The notes under the pieces: model-generated
The model's database searches: none
Seen by the model: the letters and a program-made list of their open reading frames with translations, nothing else
Told to the model about the DNA's origin: nothing
Source: Clostridia bacterium
Lineage (GTDB): Bacteria > Bacillota > Clostridia > Oscillospirales > Acutalibacteraceae
Length of the DNA: 64,000 bases
Assembly (NCBI GenBank): GCA_017625435.1
Contig: JAGAKX010000038.1
Coordinates: forward strand, 1 to 64,000
Direction: 5' to 3'
Shown here: positions 7,212 through 15,713 of the stretch, piece by piece
Position numbering within the stretch: position 1 is the stretch's first letter
How the letters are laid out: every line of letters begins with the position of its first letter
Made by a program: the position numbers and the translations under genes

Positions 7212-9008
7212 ATGAAAACCATTAAGCTTAAAAATTCTCTTGCAAGAGAAATAAAGATTTACGGAAAATACGATTCTGCCGTTCCTAAGGGAATCTTTTC
7301 CGTAAAGAGCGGTGCTCCCGATTTATCGGGTGTGTTATATCCGCTTCCTTCCCGTAAAAAGGATTATACCTGTTTTGCGAAATACGGAAATGTGCTGTGG
7401 ATGGGTGCGCCCAACGGACTTACCCGTTATGATGAAAATGCAGAGTATGAAATTGATAAGGTGCAGTTTTTCTCAGCTTCCCGTGACCTTCCCGACAATG
7501 AGGTAAGGGCAGTTTATGCTGAAGAGGGTGACAGAGAAAGCGTATGGGTAATGACCGCAACGGGTGTTACAAATATCGTCCTTTCCGAAATCACCTGCGA
7601 GGAAAAGGCTTTAAGACTGACAGAGGAAACGGAAAAATACGTTTCCCGCCGCGGTATGTGTACCCAGAGAAATCTTACCGTACCCCGTGAGCTTTCCTCG
7701 GTTGTGCCTTACGGCCATTCCGATAACTCAGGTACCTTTACCTGCGGATTTGCTATAGGAGAGCTTTGCAAATATGCGGTTTATAAGAAGAAGTACGGTG
7801 CTGATGACGAAAGAACTCTTGCCGCTAAAAAGAGCGCAATAAGAGCCGCTGAGGCATGTCAGCTTCTTATGTATATTCCCGGCCGTGGTGACGGCTTCGT
7901 TGCAAGAACCTATGTTGTACCCACAGAGCCCGTGCCCGATGACGGTCTTTTTTATAAGAAAATCGGTGATAAGGCAGTTGTCCTTCCCACAACCGATGCC
8001 AAGAAAAAGGGACTTGCGGGCAAGGAGATTTACGCCGGTGCTCCCATTCCCGAAAGACTTTCACACCTTTATACAGACCTTGGCTACTCTCACGACGGTA
8101 TTGTTTATAAGGGAGATACAAGCTCCGACGAAATCACCCTTCACTATCTCTTTATGTATTTCTTCCACGAGATTATGGGAGAAGAGGACCCCGAGCTTGA
8201 CGAAATTGTAAAGACTGCAGCAAAGAACACAATGAAGCACATCATTGACCACGGCTTCGAATTCCACGAGACCTCAACCGGTAAGCCCACAACCTGGGCA
8301 AAGTGGAGCAAGTCTTACTTTGAGACACTTCTCGGCTGGTCCGATGGCTGTCTTAATGCTGCAGAGCTTCTTATGTACCTTAAGGTTACAATGCACATCA
8401 CGGGCGAAAAGGGCTTATGGGAAGAGACCTACAATAAGCTTGTGAATGAAGAGGGATATGCAAGACTTACCTCTCTTCATAAGGAGCGTTTCCATATTTC
8501 CGCACTTCTTGAGGGCGGTGAGGACGTTGAAGGACTTATGTACGGCGACAATATGCTTGCAACAAGTGCCTACTGGCTTCTTTGTACCCTTGAAGAGGAT
8601 GAAGAGTTAAGAGAGCTTTACAAAAACGGCTACAGAGGCTGGAACGGTACCTTCCGCCGTGAGCACAACCCTGCTTACGACATCCCTTATATGCTTTCCT
8701 GTCCCGAGGATGAAATTGATACCGATGCACTTGCAGATTGGTTCAGACGTGTGGGTATTACAAGACTTGTAACGTCTGTAAGCCTCTCATCACGTCAGGA
8801 CGTCCCCTGCCGTAAGAGAATGGGCGGAGAAAAGGAAGCATCATGGAGACTTTGCCCCGATGAGTTCCCCATTTCAAAATATGACAGATGCCCCTATACA
8901 TACAGGGACCACGACGGCGGAAGAGACTGCTATCAGGTTGAAAGCTGCTACGTTTATACATTTGCTTACTGGCTCGGAAGATACGCAGGGCTTATAGAGG
9001 AGGAATAA
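7212..9008 (+). CDS. Unclassified protein: propeller-like N terminus and alpha/alpha-toroid-like C terminus
   Basis: A 598-residue protein without a signal peptide. The N-terminal part has two repeats resembling two-component-regulator propeller blades (VLWMGAPNGLTRYD; SVWVMTATGVTNIV), too few for a full propeller alone. The rest (about 200-590) is helix-rich with aromatic and acidic clusters typical of six-hairpin alpha/alpha-barrel glycosidases, but I cannot name a family or identify the catalytic acids. It shares an operon with the GH38 gene, whose ATG lies 3 bp past this stop with GAGGAGG inside this gene, so a role in processing a mannose-containing glycan is likely by context only. Confidence 0.75.
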   Translation: MKTIKLKNSLAREIKIYGKYDSAVPKGIFSVKSGAPDLSGVLYPLPSRKKDYTCFAKYGNVLWMGAPNGLTRYDENAEYEIDKVQFFSASRDLPDNEVRAVYAEEGDRESVWVMTATGVTNIVLSEITCEEKALRLTEETEKYVSRRGMCTQRNLTVPRELSSVVPYGHSDNSGTFTCGFAIGELCKYAVYKKKYGADDERTLAAKKSAIRAAEACQLLMYIPGRGDGFVARTYVVPTEPVPDDGLFYKKIGDKAVVLPTTDAKKKGLAGKEIYAGAPIPERLSHLYTDLGYSHDGIVYKGDTSSDEITLHYLFMYFFHEIMGEEDPELDEIVKTAAKNTMKHIIDHGFEFHETSTGKPTTWAKWSKSYFETLLGWSDGCLNAAELLMYLKVTMHITGEKGLWEETYNKLVNEEGYARLTSLHKERFHISALLEGGEDVEGLMYGDNMLATSAYWLLCTLEEDEELRELYKNGYRGWNGTFRREHNPAYDIPYMLSCPEDEIDTDALADWFRRVGITRLVTSVSLSSRQDVPCRKRMGGEKEASWRLCPDEFPISKYDRCPYTYRDHDGGRDCYQVESCYVYTFAYWLGRYAGLIEEE

Positions 9009-9011
9009 AAA

Positions 9012-11489
9012 ATGGCTGATACATCAAGAATACATCTCATAGGCAATGCTCACCTTGACCCCATCTGGCTGTGGCGCTGGCAGGAGGGCTGCGGTGAGGT
9101 TCTTCAGACCTTCAGAAGCGCACTTGACAGACTTAATGAATATAACGACTTTATTTTCACCTGCTCCTCTGCCGCTTATTATAAGTGGGTTGAGGAAATT
9201 GACCCCGATATGTTCGCTGAAATTACGGAAAGAGTAAAGCAGGGCAGATGGATACCCGTAAACGGCTGGTGGGTACAGCCCGACTGCAATATGCCCTCAG
9301 GCGAGTCCTTTGCCCGTCAGGCACTTTATTCACAGCTTTATTACTATGAAAAGTTCGGCAAAATCTGCACAACGGGCTATAATGTAGACTCCTTCGGTCA
9401 CAACGCTATGATGCCGCAGCTCCTTTTCAAGGGCGGTATGACAAACTATGTTTTCCAGAGACCCACTCCCAACGAGAATCCGAATATCCCCGTTACCTTC
9501 CTCTGGGAGAGCATGGACGGCTCAAGGGTTCTTACCTACCGTCTTCCCCACGGCTATGCAGACCACGGCAAAAATGCAATTGATTCGGGACTGGAATGTG
9601 CCGAAAAATTCATTAATGAAACAGGCCACGGTATGATGCTGTTCTACGGTGTCGGTAACCACGGCGGCGGCCCCACAAGAGGAGATATTGAATATCTCAA
9701 GGAAAATATGACCCGTGAGGGCTGGCATAAATTACAGTTCTCATCCCCTGATATGTACTTTAAGGCTCTGACCTTACAGTTCCCCGACCTTCCCTTATGG
9801 AAGGACGAATTACAGCATCACGCAAGCGGCTGCTATAGTGCCACAAGCCTTGTCAAAAAGCTCAACCGTCAGGCTGAAAATTCACTTTTTGCATCTGAAG
9901 TCTTCTCAACGGTTGCAAATAAGGAATATAAGATGTCTGCTAAAACAGAGGACTTCAGGACTGCCTGGCGTGAGGTATGCTTCAATCAGTTCCACGATAT
10001 TCTCTGCGGCTGCTCCATAATGGAAGCTTACGATGATGTAAGAGATTCTATGGGCCACGCTATGAATATCTCCTCCAAGATTTACAATGAAGCAGTTCTC
10101 AGAATCGCAAGAAAGATTGACACCTGGGTAGACGGTGTTTCCGACCCCGTCTGCACGGAAGTCAGAAATCAGTCCTGCGGTAATTTCCCCCGTCCCGTTG
10201 TTGTGTTCAATCCCCATTCATTTGATATTGAGGTTGCAGTCCGTGCTTATAATGCCTCGAATAAGGTAACGGACTGTGAGGGCAACGACGTTCCCTTCCA
10301 GAATGTGCGCTCCTCCCGTTCAAACGACTCTCATATGGATACCTGCTTTATTGCAAAGGTGCCGGCTCTCGGCTACAGCACCTACTGGCTTACCTGGTGG
10401 AGAGAAAATGACGAGGTAAAGAGCATTTCCTCTGACGTAACCGCTGAGGGTCTTACAATTGAAAATAAATTTATAAAGGCTGTCTTCTCCGAAAAGACAG
10501 GCGCAATCGTAAGCCTTATCAATAAGGAAACAGGCTTTGATTATGCAAGTGCCGAAAAGCCCGTTGCAGTTCCCACGGTAATTGACGATAGTGACACGGA
10601 CACCTGGGCACATAACGTATTTACCTTCCACAATGTAAAGGGCACAATGGAGTGTGAGGGCATTGAACTTGTAGAAAAGGGACCTGCACGTGCGGTAGTA
10701 AGAGTGAAGAGCAAATTTGGTGAATCCCACCTTTCTCAGGACTTTATTCTTGCTTCCGACTCAAAGGTGCTTCGCGTAAAGTGCAAGGCGCTGTGGCAGG
10801 AAAAGTTCACTATGCTTAAAATGTCCTTCCCCGTAACAGGAGACAATGCAGAGAACACCTACGAAATCCCCGGCGGCTTCATAAGAAGACCCGTAAACGG
10901 CGAGGAGGAGCCTGCTCAGCGTTGGGGTGCAATTTCTGTTGACAATGACGGTGAAAGAAGAACACTTGCAGTTCTTAATGACAGCAAGTATTCCTACGAC
11001 TGCAATGGAAATGACCTTCGCATAACTCTTATGAGAAATGTTATTTTTGCAGACCACTATTCACACCGTCCTGCAGCCGACTTCAATTTCACAGACGAAG
11101 GCAAGCAGACCTTTGAATACGGCATTTTCCTCTGTGACGGGGAACCCGAAATGAACGGCATCACCAAGGAGGCAGCCCTCTTCAATGTCCGTCCCGTGCT
11201 CGTTCCCGAAAGCTATCACAAGGGCACCGAGCCTCAGACCAAGCGTTTTATCTACTGCGATAAAGACAATGTCATTATGACAGCATTTAAACTCGCAGAA
11301 GACGGCTCAGGCGATACTGTTATGAGATTCGCAGAAACCTCCGGTAAGGAAACAAGAGCTGCTATTGTCTGCGATATGCTTGACTGCGGCTTCAAGGCAG
11401 ACTTCCTTCCCTGTGAAATCAAAACCTTCCGAGTAGATAAGGACGGCAGAGTAACCGAAGAAAACTTCCTCGAAGGAAACATTAAATAA
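9012..11489 (+). CDS. Glycoside hydrolase family 38 alpha-mannosidase
   Basis: An 825-residue cytoplasmic enzyme. The N-terminal GH38 domain shows GNAHLDPIWLWRW (metal ligands His14 and Asp16) and TGYNVDSFGHN, whose Asp126 is the catalytic nucleophile and also a zinc ligand. FHDILCGCSI and the central and C-terminal beta domains (about 400-825) follow the usual order. These retaining enzymes release mannose from alpha-mannosides. There is no secretion signal, implying imported oligosaccharides as substrates. It is the second gene of the operon starting at 7212; a GC-rich hairpin follows the stop. Confidence 0.93.
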   Translation: MADTSRIHLIGNAHLDPIWLWRWQEGCGEVLQTFRSALDRLNEYNDFIFTCSSAAYYKWVEEIDPDMFAEITERVKQGRWIPVNGWWVQPDCNMPSGESFARQALYSQLYYYEKFGKICTTGYNVDSFGHNAMMPQLLFKGGMTNYVFQRPTPNENPNIPVTFLWESMDGSRVLTYRLPHGYADHGKNAIDSGLECAEKFINETGHGMMLFYGVGNHGGGPTRGDIEYLKENMTREGWHKLQFSSPDMYFKALTLQFPDLPLWKDELQHHASGCYSATSLVKKLNRQAENSLFASEVFSTVANKEYKMSAKTEDFRTAWREVCFNQFHDILCGCSIMEAYDDVRDSMGHAMNISSKIYNEAVLRIARKIDTWVDGVSDPVCTEVRNQSCGNFPRPVVVFNPHSFDIEVAVRAYNASNKVTDCEGNDVPFQNVRSSRSNDSHMDTCFIAKVPALGYSTYWLTWWRENDEVKSISSDVTAEGLTIENKFIKAVFSEKTGAIVSLINKETGFDYASAEKPVAVPTVIDDSDTDTWAHNVFTFHNVKGTMECEGIELVEKGPARAVVRVKSKFGESHLSQDFILASDSKVLRVKCKALWQEKFTMLKMSFPVTGDNAENTYEIPGGFIRRPVNGEEEPAQRWGAISVDNDGERRTLAVLNDSKYSYDCNGNDLRITLMRNVIFADHYSHRPAADFNFTDEGKQTFEYGIFLCDGEPEMNGITKEAALFNVRPVLVPESYHKGTEPQTKRFIYCDKDNVIMTAFKLAEDGSGDTVMRFAETSGKETRAAIVCDMLDCGFKADFLPCEIKTFRVDKDGRVTEENFLEGNIK

Positions 11490-11498
11490 CATTAATTT

Positions 11499-11538
11499 GC
11501 CCCCCTTGCAGCACAATTTTTTTTGTCTGAGGGGGGGC
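11499..11538 (+). terminator. GC-rich stem-loop after the GH38 gene
   Basis: GCCCCCC (11499-11505) pairs with GGGGGGC (11532-11538). The tail TGTTTATT is only moderately T-rich, so termination is likely but not certain. The loop itself contains a run of eight T. Confidence 0.6.
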
Positions 11539-11541
11539 TGT

Positions 11542-11736
11542 TTATTGGTTATTGGATTTGTTGGAAAAATACGTTAATAGTATGAATGAAACAAGGAAGA
11601 TTTGCAAAACAAGAGTTATAGACAGGAGTAGAACGATTAAGTCATCAGAGGGGCTGATAAAAGAAAATGCGATGTACAGAAGAACAGAAAAGATACAGGT
11701 TATACATAATGAAATTCTAAAAGAATTTTTTTTCAC
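11542..11736 (-). CDS. 64-residue two-helix membrane protein
   Basis: Starts at GTG 11736 behind a perfect AAAGGAGG with 7 bp spacing (a TTG at 11739 is an alternative). The product has two hydrophobic helices (about residues 8-28 and 33-57) and a polar C terminus (YFSNKSNNQ). It follows the secreted 328-residue gene by 18 bp on the same strand and shares its AT-rich composition, so the two form an operon. Family not recognised. Confidence 0.6.
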   Translation of the reverse strand: MKKNSFRISLCITCIFSVLLYIAFSFISPSDDLIVLLLSITLVLQIFLVSFILLTYFSNKSNNQ

Positions 11737-11754
11737 CAAAATTCCTCCTTTAAC

Positions 11755-12741
11755 TTAATAAGTATAATAATGATCTGAATAATCCCAAGAAAAATAGTTG
11801 TTATAATATTTTTTTATGATAGCACCGGCTTCGATTGAAACTCCTCCATTGATAATATCCCAAGAAAATGAAGCATCAAATGGTGATTGTAATTGGATAT
11901 GAGCATATTTTGCACTTAATGATAACATTTGATTGGGAGTGTTGTATTCTGTAACTCTTCCTTTTGATGAAATTATTACCATAATGTCCTCATAAGATTT
12001 AGTAGGAGTGTCATCGGGTAGGTCGAATGTAAAATAGCAACCATTTTCGTCGATATAGTCTGCTTGATTTTTTTCAAATGTATATGCAGCATTATCACCA
12101 ACTGGTAAAATAGAACTAAAAGGTGCAATCAATATAAATGTGTGATTCCCGTTACTGTTATTTAACCATGTAATTTCGTTTGACGCTAATGATACAGCGT
12201 CAATTTCACGACAATAAGGTGTATCCAACCATGAAAATACCGATAAGAAACTGTAGGTTCCGATTGCTTCATTAGTTTTAAATATTGCACTTGTTGATAT
12301 AGACATATAACCGTTCTCTGATATTGTTTCTTCTCCGATGGAAACGTCTCTGCTGGTTTTCTTTAACTTATTGGAGAAATACTCTTGTCGGCTGATTTGT
12401 TTAACCGCGCCATCGGAATTTTGGAGTTCGTAATAAGATGTACTGGTCACAATTTTGCTAAGATAATCAAAATCGTCAACTAATTCAGAAAACAGACCTG
12501 ATTTTTCAACATTATTAACATTTAATTTTTCAAAAATATAAATTACTTTATCTTCTGTTGAGAGAAAAGTTAATTCAATTGAGTTTTTTATTTTTGAAAT
12601 ATCGGCAGTTTTAATTTCCGTGTAATCTATATATGTAGTGGTAATCCCTTCATCTATATTTGTGGTTATGGATGCATTGACAATAGGCAATGACAGATAA
12701 ATAAAAATAACAGAAAAAATAACTGATAAAAATTTTTTCAT
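11755..12741 (-). CDS. AT-rich secreted orphan protein
   Basis: A 328-residue protein with a clear signal peptide (MKKFLSVIFSVIFIYLSLPI, cleavage near VNA-S) and AAGGAGG upstream. The mature part is rich in Ser, Thr, Asn and Tyr and beta-strand-like, with a C-terminal aromatic tail (YYNNYFSWDYSDHYYTY). I do not recognise any domain. The gene is clearly more AT-rich than its neighbours and uses AAT, ATA and TTT freely, which suggests recent acquisition. It probably acts at the cell surface or in the medium; no function is proposed. Confidence 0.8.
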   Translation of the reverse strand: MKKFLSVIFSVIFIYLSLPIVNASITTNIDEGITTTYIDYTEIKTADISKIKNSIELTFLSTEDKVIYIFEKLNVNNVEKSGLFSELVDDFDYLSKIVTSTSYYELQNSDGAVKQISRQEYFSNKLKKTSRDVSIGEETISENGYMSISTSAIFKTNEAIGTYSFLSVFSWLDTPYCREIDAVSLASNEITWLNNSNGNHTFILIAPFSSILPVGDNAAYTFEKNQADYIDENGCYFTFDLPDDTPTKSYEDIMVIISSKGRVTEYNTPNQMLSLSAKYAHIQLQSPFDASFSWDIINGGVSIEAGAIIKKYYNNYFSWDYSDHYYTY

Positions 12742-13012
12742 ATGATTATCCTCCTTAAATGAATTTAGTGATTATATAGTATAAAAAACATTGGTATCAC
12801 ATCCTTCGATTATTAATTTTTAATGTTATCTTTATTTTTTATGTTTCTCTATATTTAAATAATAGCAATATAATCAAAAAAATGCAATAGGGAAGAAAAA
12901 ACAATCTAAAAATAGTATTTCAGAAAATAAGACATATGGTGGCACATTATGATGTTTTATGTATCTTTTGTTAGGAAAGAGATTTTATTTAATGTTGAGA
13001 TTGGAAACGTGG
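12742..13012. other. AT-rich intergenic stretch without a recognised gene
   Basis: This stretch holds the promoter and leader region of the secreted orphan gene and continues its strong AT bias. I see no convincing small gene or RNA in it. The hairpin array begins at its downstream border. Confidence 0.5.
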
Positions 13013-13226
13013 GTTATCTTCTCCGTTAAAAGAAGATAACGAAAGTGCAGAGGCTTTACGCTTCTGCACTTAAATTTTATATTATGCCGACCGCAAGGTC
13101 CCGAAACATTTGCCGAAAGGCAAATATATCACTCATTCCGCAGGAATGAATATCACTTCCCGAAGGGAAATATCACTTTTTGCGAAGCAAAAAATATCAC
13201 TTCATAATTTAGCTCGCTAAATTATG
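13013..13226. repeat. Hairpin array 1: eight stem-loops, conserved ATATCACT linker
   Basis: Eight successive short inverted repeats: 13013-13040, 13043-13071, 13089-13100, 13108-13125, 13134-13148, 13157-13169, 13177-13193 and 13203-13226. The stems differ completely in sequence, loops of the middle units are GAAA, GCA or GAA, and the last five units are joined by the near-constant linker ATATCACT. The array ends 1 bp before the aminopeptidase stop codon. It does not encode protein. The second unit resembles a terminator for the minus-strand aminopeptidase gene. Confidence 0.85.
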
Positions 13227-13227
13227 A

Positions 13228-14463
13228 TTACTCCGCCCAGGTGCCGTTTTCAAAAATCTTAGTGGCCTTTCCGTCCTTATAGCCCGTGATTTCCATATCG
13301 TCGGCACCAATCATAAAGTCAACGTGAATCATACTGTCGTTGATTCCCAGAGCTCGGCACTCCTCGTTAGTCATATCAAGGTGGCCGTCAATGGTGTCGT
13401 TGTAGCCGGCACCGAGTGCTATGTGACAGCTTGCATTTTCATCGAAAAGTGTTTCGTAAAATAAAATTCCGCTTTCACTTATGGGGCTGTTCTTGGGGAT
13501 GAGAGCAAGTTCACCGAGCATTGAGGCGGTTTCATCCATAGTAATCATCTTTGTAAGAAGTGACTGACCCTTTTCGGCATCCCATTCCACAGCCTTGCCG
13601 TCCTTGAAATTAATCCAGAAATTCTCAATCAGCTGACCCTCATAGGAAAGAGGCATAGTGGAAACAACCTTGCCCTCTGCTTTTCCTGCAATGGGGGAGG
13701 TGAATACCTCTTCCGTGGGCATATTGGGATTGAAAACCACACCCTGCTTTGTAAGCTCGGCGCCTCCGCACCAATGACCCTCGGGAATAAGCCAGGCCTT
13801 GAAGTCCGTACCATTGGAGCTCTTGTAATGAAGGTAGTCAAACTTATAGGAGTTGAGCCATTCGCACTTCTCTCTGAGGGTCTTGTTGTGTTCTTCCCAT
13901 TCTGCCACGGGGTCGTTGTCCTCAGTTACGTGCACGGTCTTAAGAATGGCATCCCATAATTTATTGTAAGCCTGAGATTTTGTAAGGTCGGGGAAAACCT
14001 TCTTTGCCCATTCGTAAGAGGGAACGGCGGCAATTGTCCATTGATGGCGGTTTTCAATTGCATCCCTGTAGGGCTTTATAATGGGGTAACGGGCAATTCG
14101 GGCCTTCTGCATCTTTTCCTGATTTACACCCTTAAGGCCGTCGGGATCCTCGCTTATGATGTAAATACGGCAGGGAAGCTCCTCGGTCATCAGCTTCAGC
14201 TTCTCCTCCTCCCACTTTTCAACCTTGGAAAGAGATTTTAATGTTCTGTGGCGGTAGTCAAGCTTTGTAATGGGCTGATAGTCCCACTCCATCATAACCT
14301 TACTTGCACCTGCCTTGTAGCACTCGTCAACAAGAATTGTTACAAATTCGTACTGATCAACGCTTGCATAGAGCTTTACGGGCTGTCCCTTCTGAATATT
14401 TGCGCCTGTTCTTGCAATAAGGCGGGCATATTTGCGCTGTATTGTCTTTTTCAAAATAATCAC
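13228..14463 (-). CDS. M29-family aminopeptidase
   Basis: A 411-residue metallo-aminopeptidase of family M29 (AmpS/PepS/aminopeptidase T type). Metal-site motifs are visible: MPTEEVFTSP, GELALIP, FYETLFDENASCHIALG, and SMIHVDFMIGADD, giving the conserved Glu, His and Asp ligands for two metal ions. The N terminus (KKTIQRKYARLIARTGANIQKGQPV) is typical. It releases N-terminal residues from peptides in the cytoplasm. It is monocistronic; an AT-rich divergent intergenic region separates it from the lipid kinase gene, and the hairpin array abuts its 3' end. Confidence 0.92.
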   Translation of the reverse strand: MIILKKTIQRKYARLIARTGANIQKGQPVKLYASVDQYEFVTILVDECYKAGASKVMMEWDYQPITKLDYRHRTLKSLSKVEKWEEEKLKLMTEELPCRIYIISEDPDGLKGVNQEKMQKARIARYPIIKPYRDAIENRHQWTIAAVPSYEWAKKVFPDLTKSQAYNKLWDAILKTVHVTEDNDPVAEWEEHNKTLREKCEWLNSYKFDYLHYKSSNGTDFKAWLIPEGHWCGGAELTKQGVVFNPNMPTEEVFTSPIAGKAEGKVVSTMPLSYEGQLIENFWINFKDGKAVEWDAEKGQSLLTKMITMDETASMLGELALIPKNSPISESGILFYETLFDENASCHIALGAGYNDTIDGHLDMTNEECRALGINDSMIHVDFMIGADDMEITGYKDGKATKIFENGTWAE

Positions 14464-14623
14464 TTCCGATAATGTACTTTAACTAAGATAGTAACACTTT
14501 TATTATGTTTTTTCAACATTGAAAGCATACAAAAATTACAAAAAGAGTGATAAAAATTACATTAAGAAAATATTAACTTTTAATGTGCTATGATATATTT
14601 GTAAAAATATAAGGAGGAATGCT

Positions 14624-15544
14624 ATGAATTTCAGTATTATTTATAACCCCATTGCAACACAGTTTTCCCAGGCAGCCCTTGACCATCTTATTTTCAAATT
14701 TGTTGAAAAGGGTCTCAAACTCAACACAGTAGCAAAGAGTGAATACTCGGGTCACGTTATCAAGCTTATTAAGGAGCTTGACCCCGTATCAGACTATCTT
14801 ATAACCTTCGGCGGTGACGGAACTGTTAATGAAGCAGTCCGTGCCTTTAACGATATAGAACAGCACAGCGTATATGCCCATATTTCAGTAGGTACTACAA
14901 ACGATATGGCAAACAACTTCAATCTTGTAAGAAAGAATGCCATTAAGAGCATTGACAAGCTTGCGGAAAAAGGCAAGGAATGTCTTATGGACTCCATTAT
15001 TGTAAACGGAGAGCCCGTTTGCTATGTTTCCGCATTCGGTTATATTGCGGCCGTGCCCTATCTTGTAAATCCCACACTCAAGAAGAAATTAGGCCATGCA
15101 GCCTATGTTTTTGCTGCAATGCCTCCTCTTCTCAGAGGTCCTCAGAAAATTAAGGCTACATATACTGCAAACGGAATCACAAAGAATACCAACATTCTTC
15201 TCGGACTTATCACAACCTCGAAGGGAATGGGCGGTATTACCCTTTATGACGACGTTGATCTTAACGACGGTAAATTTGAAGTCTGTCTTATTCACGATTT
15301 TACTCCCGGAATGATAGCAAAGCTTTTCGGTGAATACCTGACTGACAGCATTGACCTTTCAAAATATCTTAAGTATGCAGATGTCTTCACCACAGATGAG
15401 CTTCACATAAAGTTCACGGGTGTGCTTCCTTACGATGATGTTGACAATGACGGAAACAAAGCAGATTTCAGTCTTACGCTTCACGAAAATGAGCTTCATT
15501 ACACTATGGGCAAGAAGATTAAGATTCTGATGCCCGAATATTAA
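14624..15544 (+). CDS. Diacylglycerol/sphingosine kinase-like lipid kinase (YegS/DgkB family)
   Basis: A 306-residue protein with the DAGK catalytic motif FGGDGTVNEAVRAF at about residues 62-75 and SVGTTNDMANNF at about 88-99, the nucleotide-binding elements of the family. The C-terminal beta-sandwich domain contains the LHENELHYTMGKKIKIL segment. It phosphorylates a lipid, often diacylglycerol, recycling it into phospholipid synthesis; the exact substrate is not readable. The ATG is set by AAGGAGGAATGCT, and a terminator follows directly, so it is monocistronic. Confidence 0.9.
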   Translation: MNFSIIYNPIATQFSQAALDHLIFKFVEKGLKLNTVAKSEYSGHVIKLIKELDPVSDYLITFGGDGTVNEAVRAFNDIEQHSVYAHISVGTTNDMANNFNLVRKNAIKSIDKLAEKGKECLMDSIIVNGEPVCYVSAFGYIAAVPYLVNPTLKKKLGHAAYVFAAMPPLLRGPQKIKATYTANGITKNTNILLGLITTSKGMGGITLYDDVDLNDGKFEVCLIHDFTPGMIAKLFGEYLTDSIDLSKYLKYADVFTTDELHIKFTGVLPYDDVDNDGNKADFSLTLHENELHYTMGKKIKILMPEY

Positions 15545-15560
15545 CAGAATAAATTTTACA

Positions 15561-15596
15561 GTCTGCAGGGAACTTTCCTTGCAGACCGTTTTTGTT
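15561..15596 (+). terminator. Intrinsic terminator after the lipid kinase gene
   Basis: GTCTGCAGGGAA pairs with TTCCTTGCAGAC (one wobble or bulge), followed by CGTTTTTGTTTT. Confidence 0.85.
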
Positions 15597-15713
15597 TTGG
15601 GGCAGGATTTTATTTTGAAATTGCAGGGGACAAATTTCTGCCGTTATTTAATTGACAATGCATACAGTAATTGTTATCATATAAATAACATTAATTTTCG
15701 GAGGAGATTTTTT

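Noticed and set aside
13013..13226. CRISPR array
   Set aside because: Only the short linker is constant; no repeat of 20 bp or more, no regular spacer length, no cas genes in the window.
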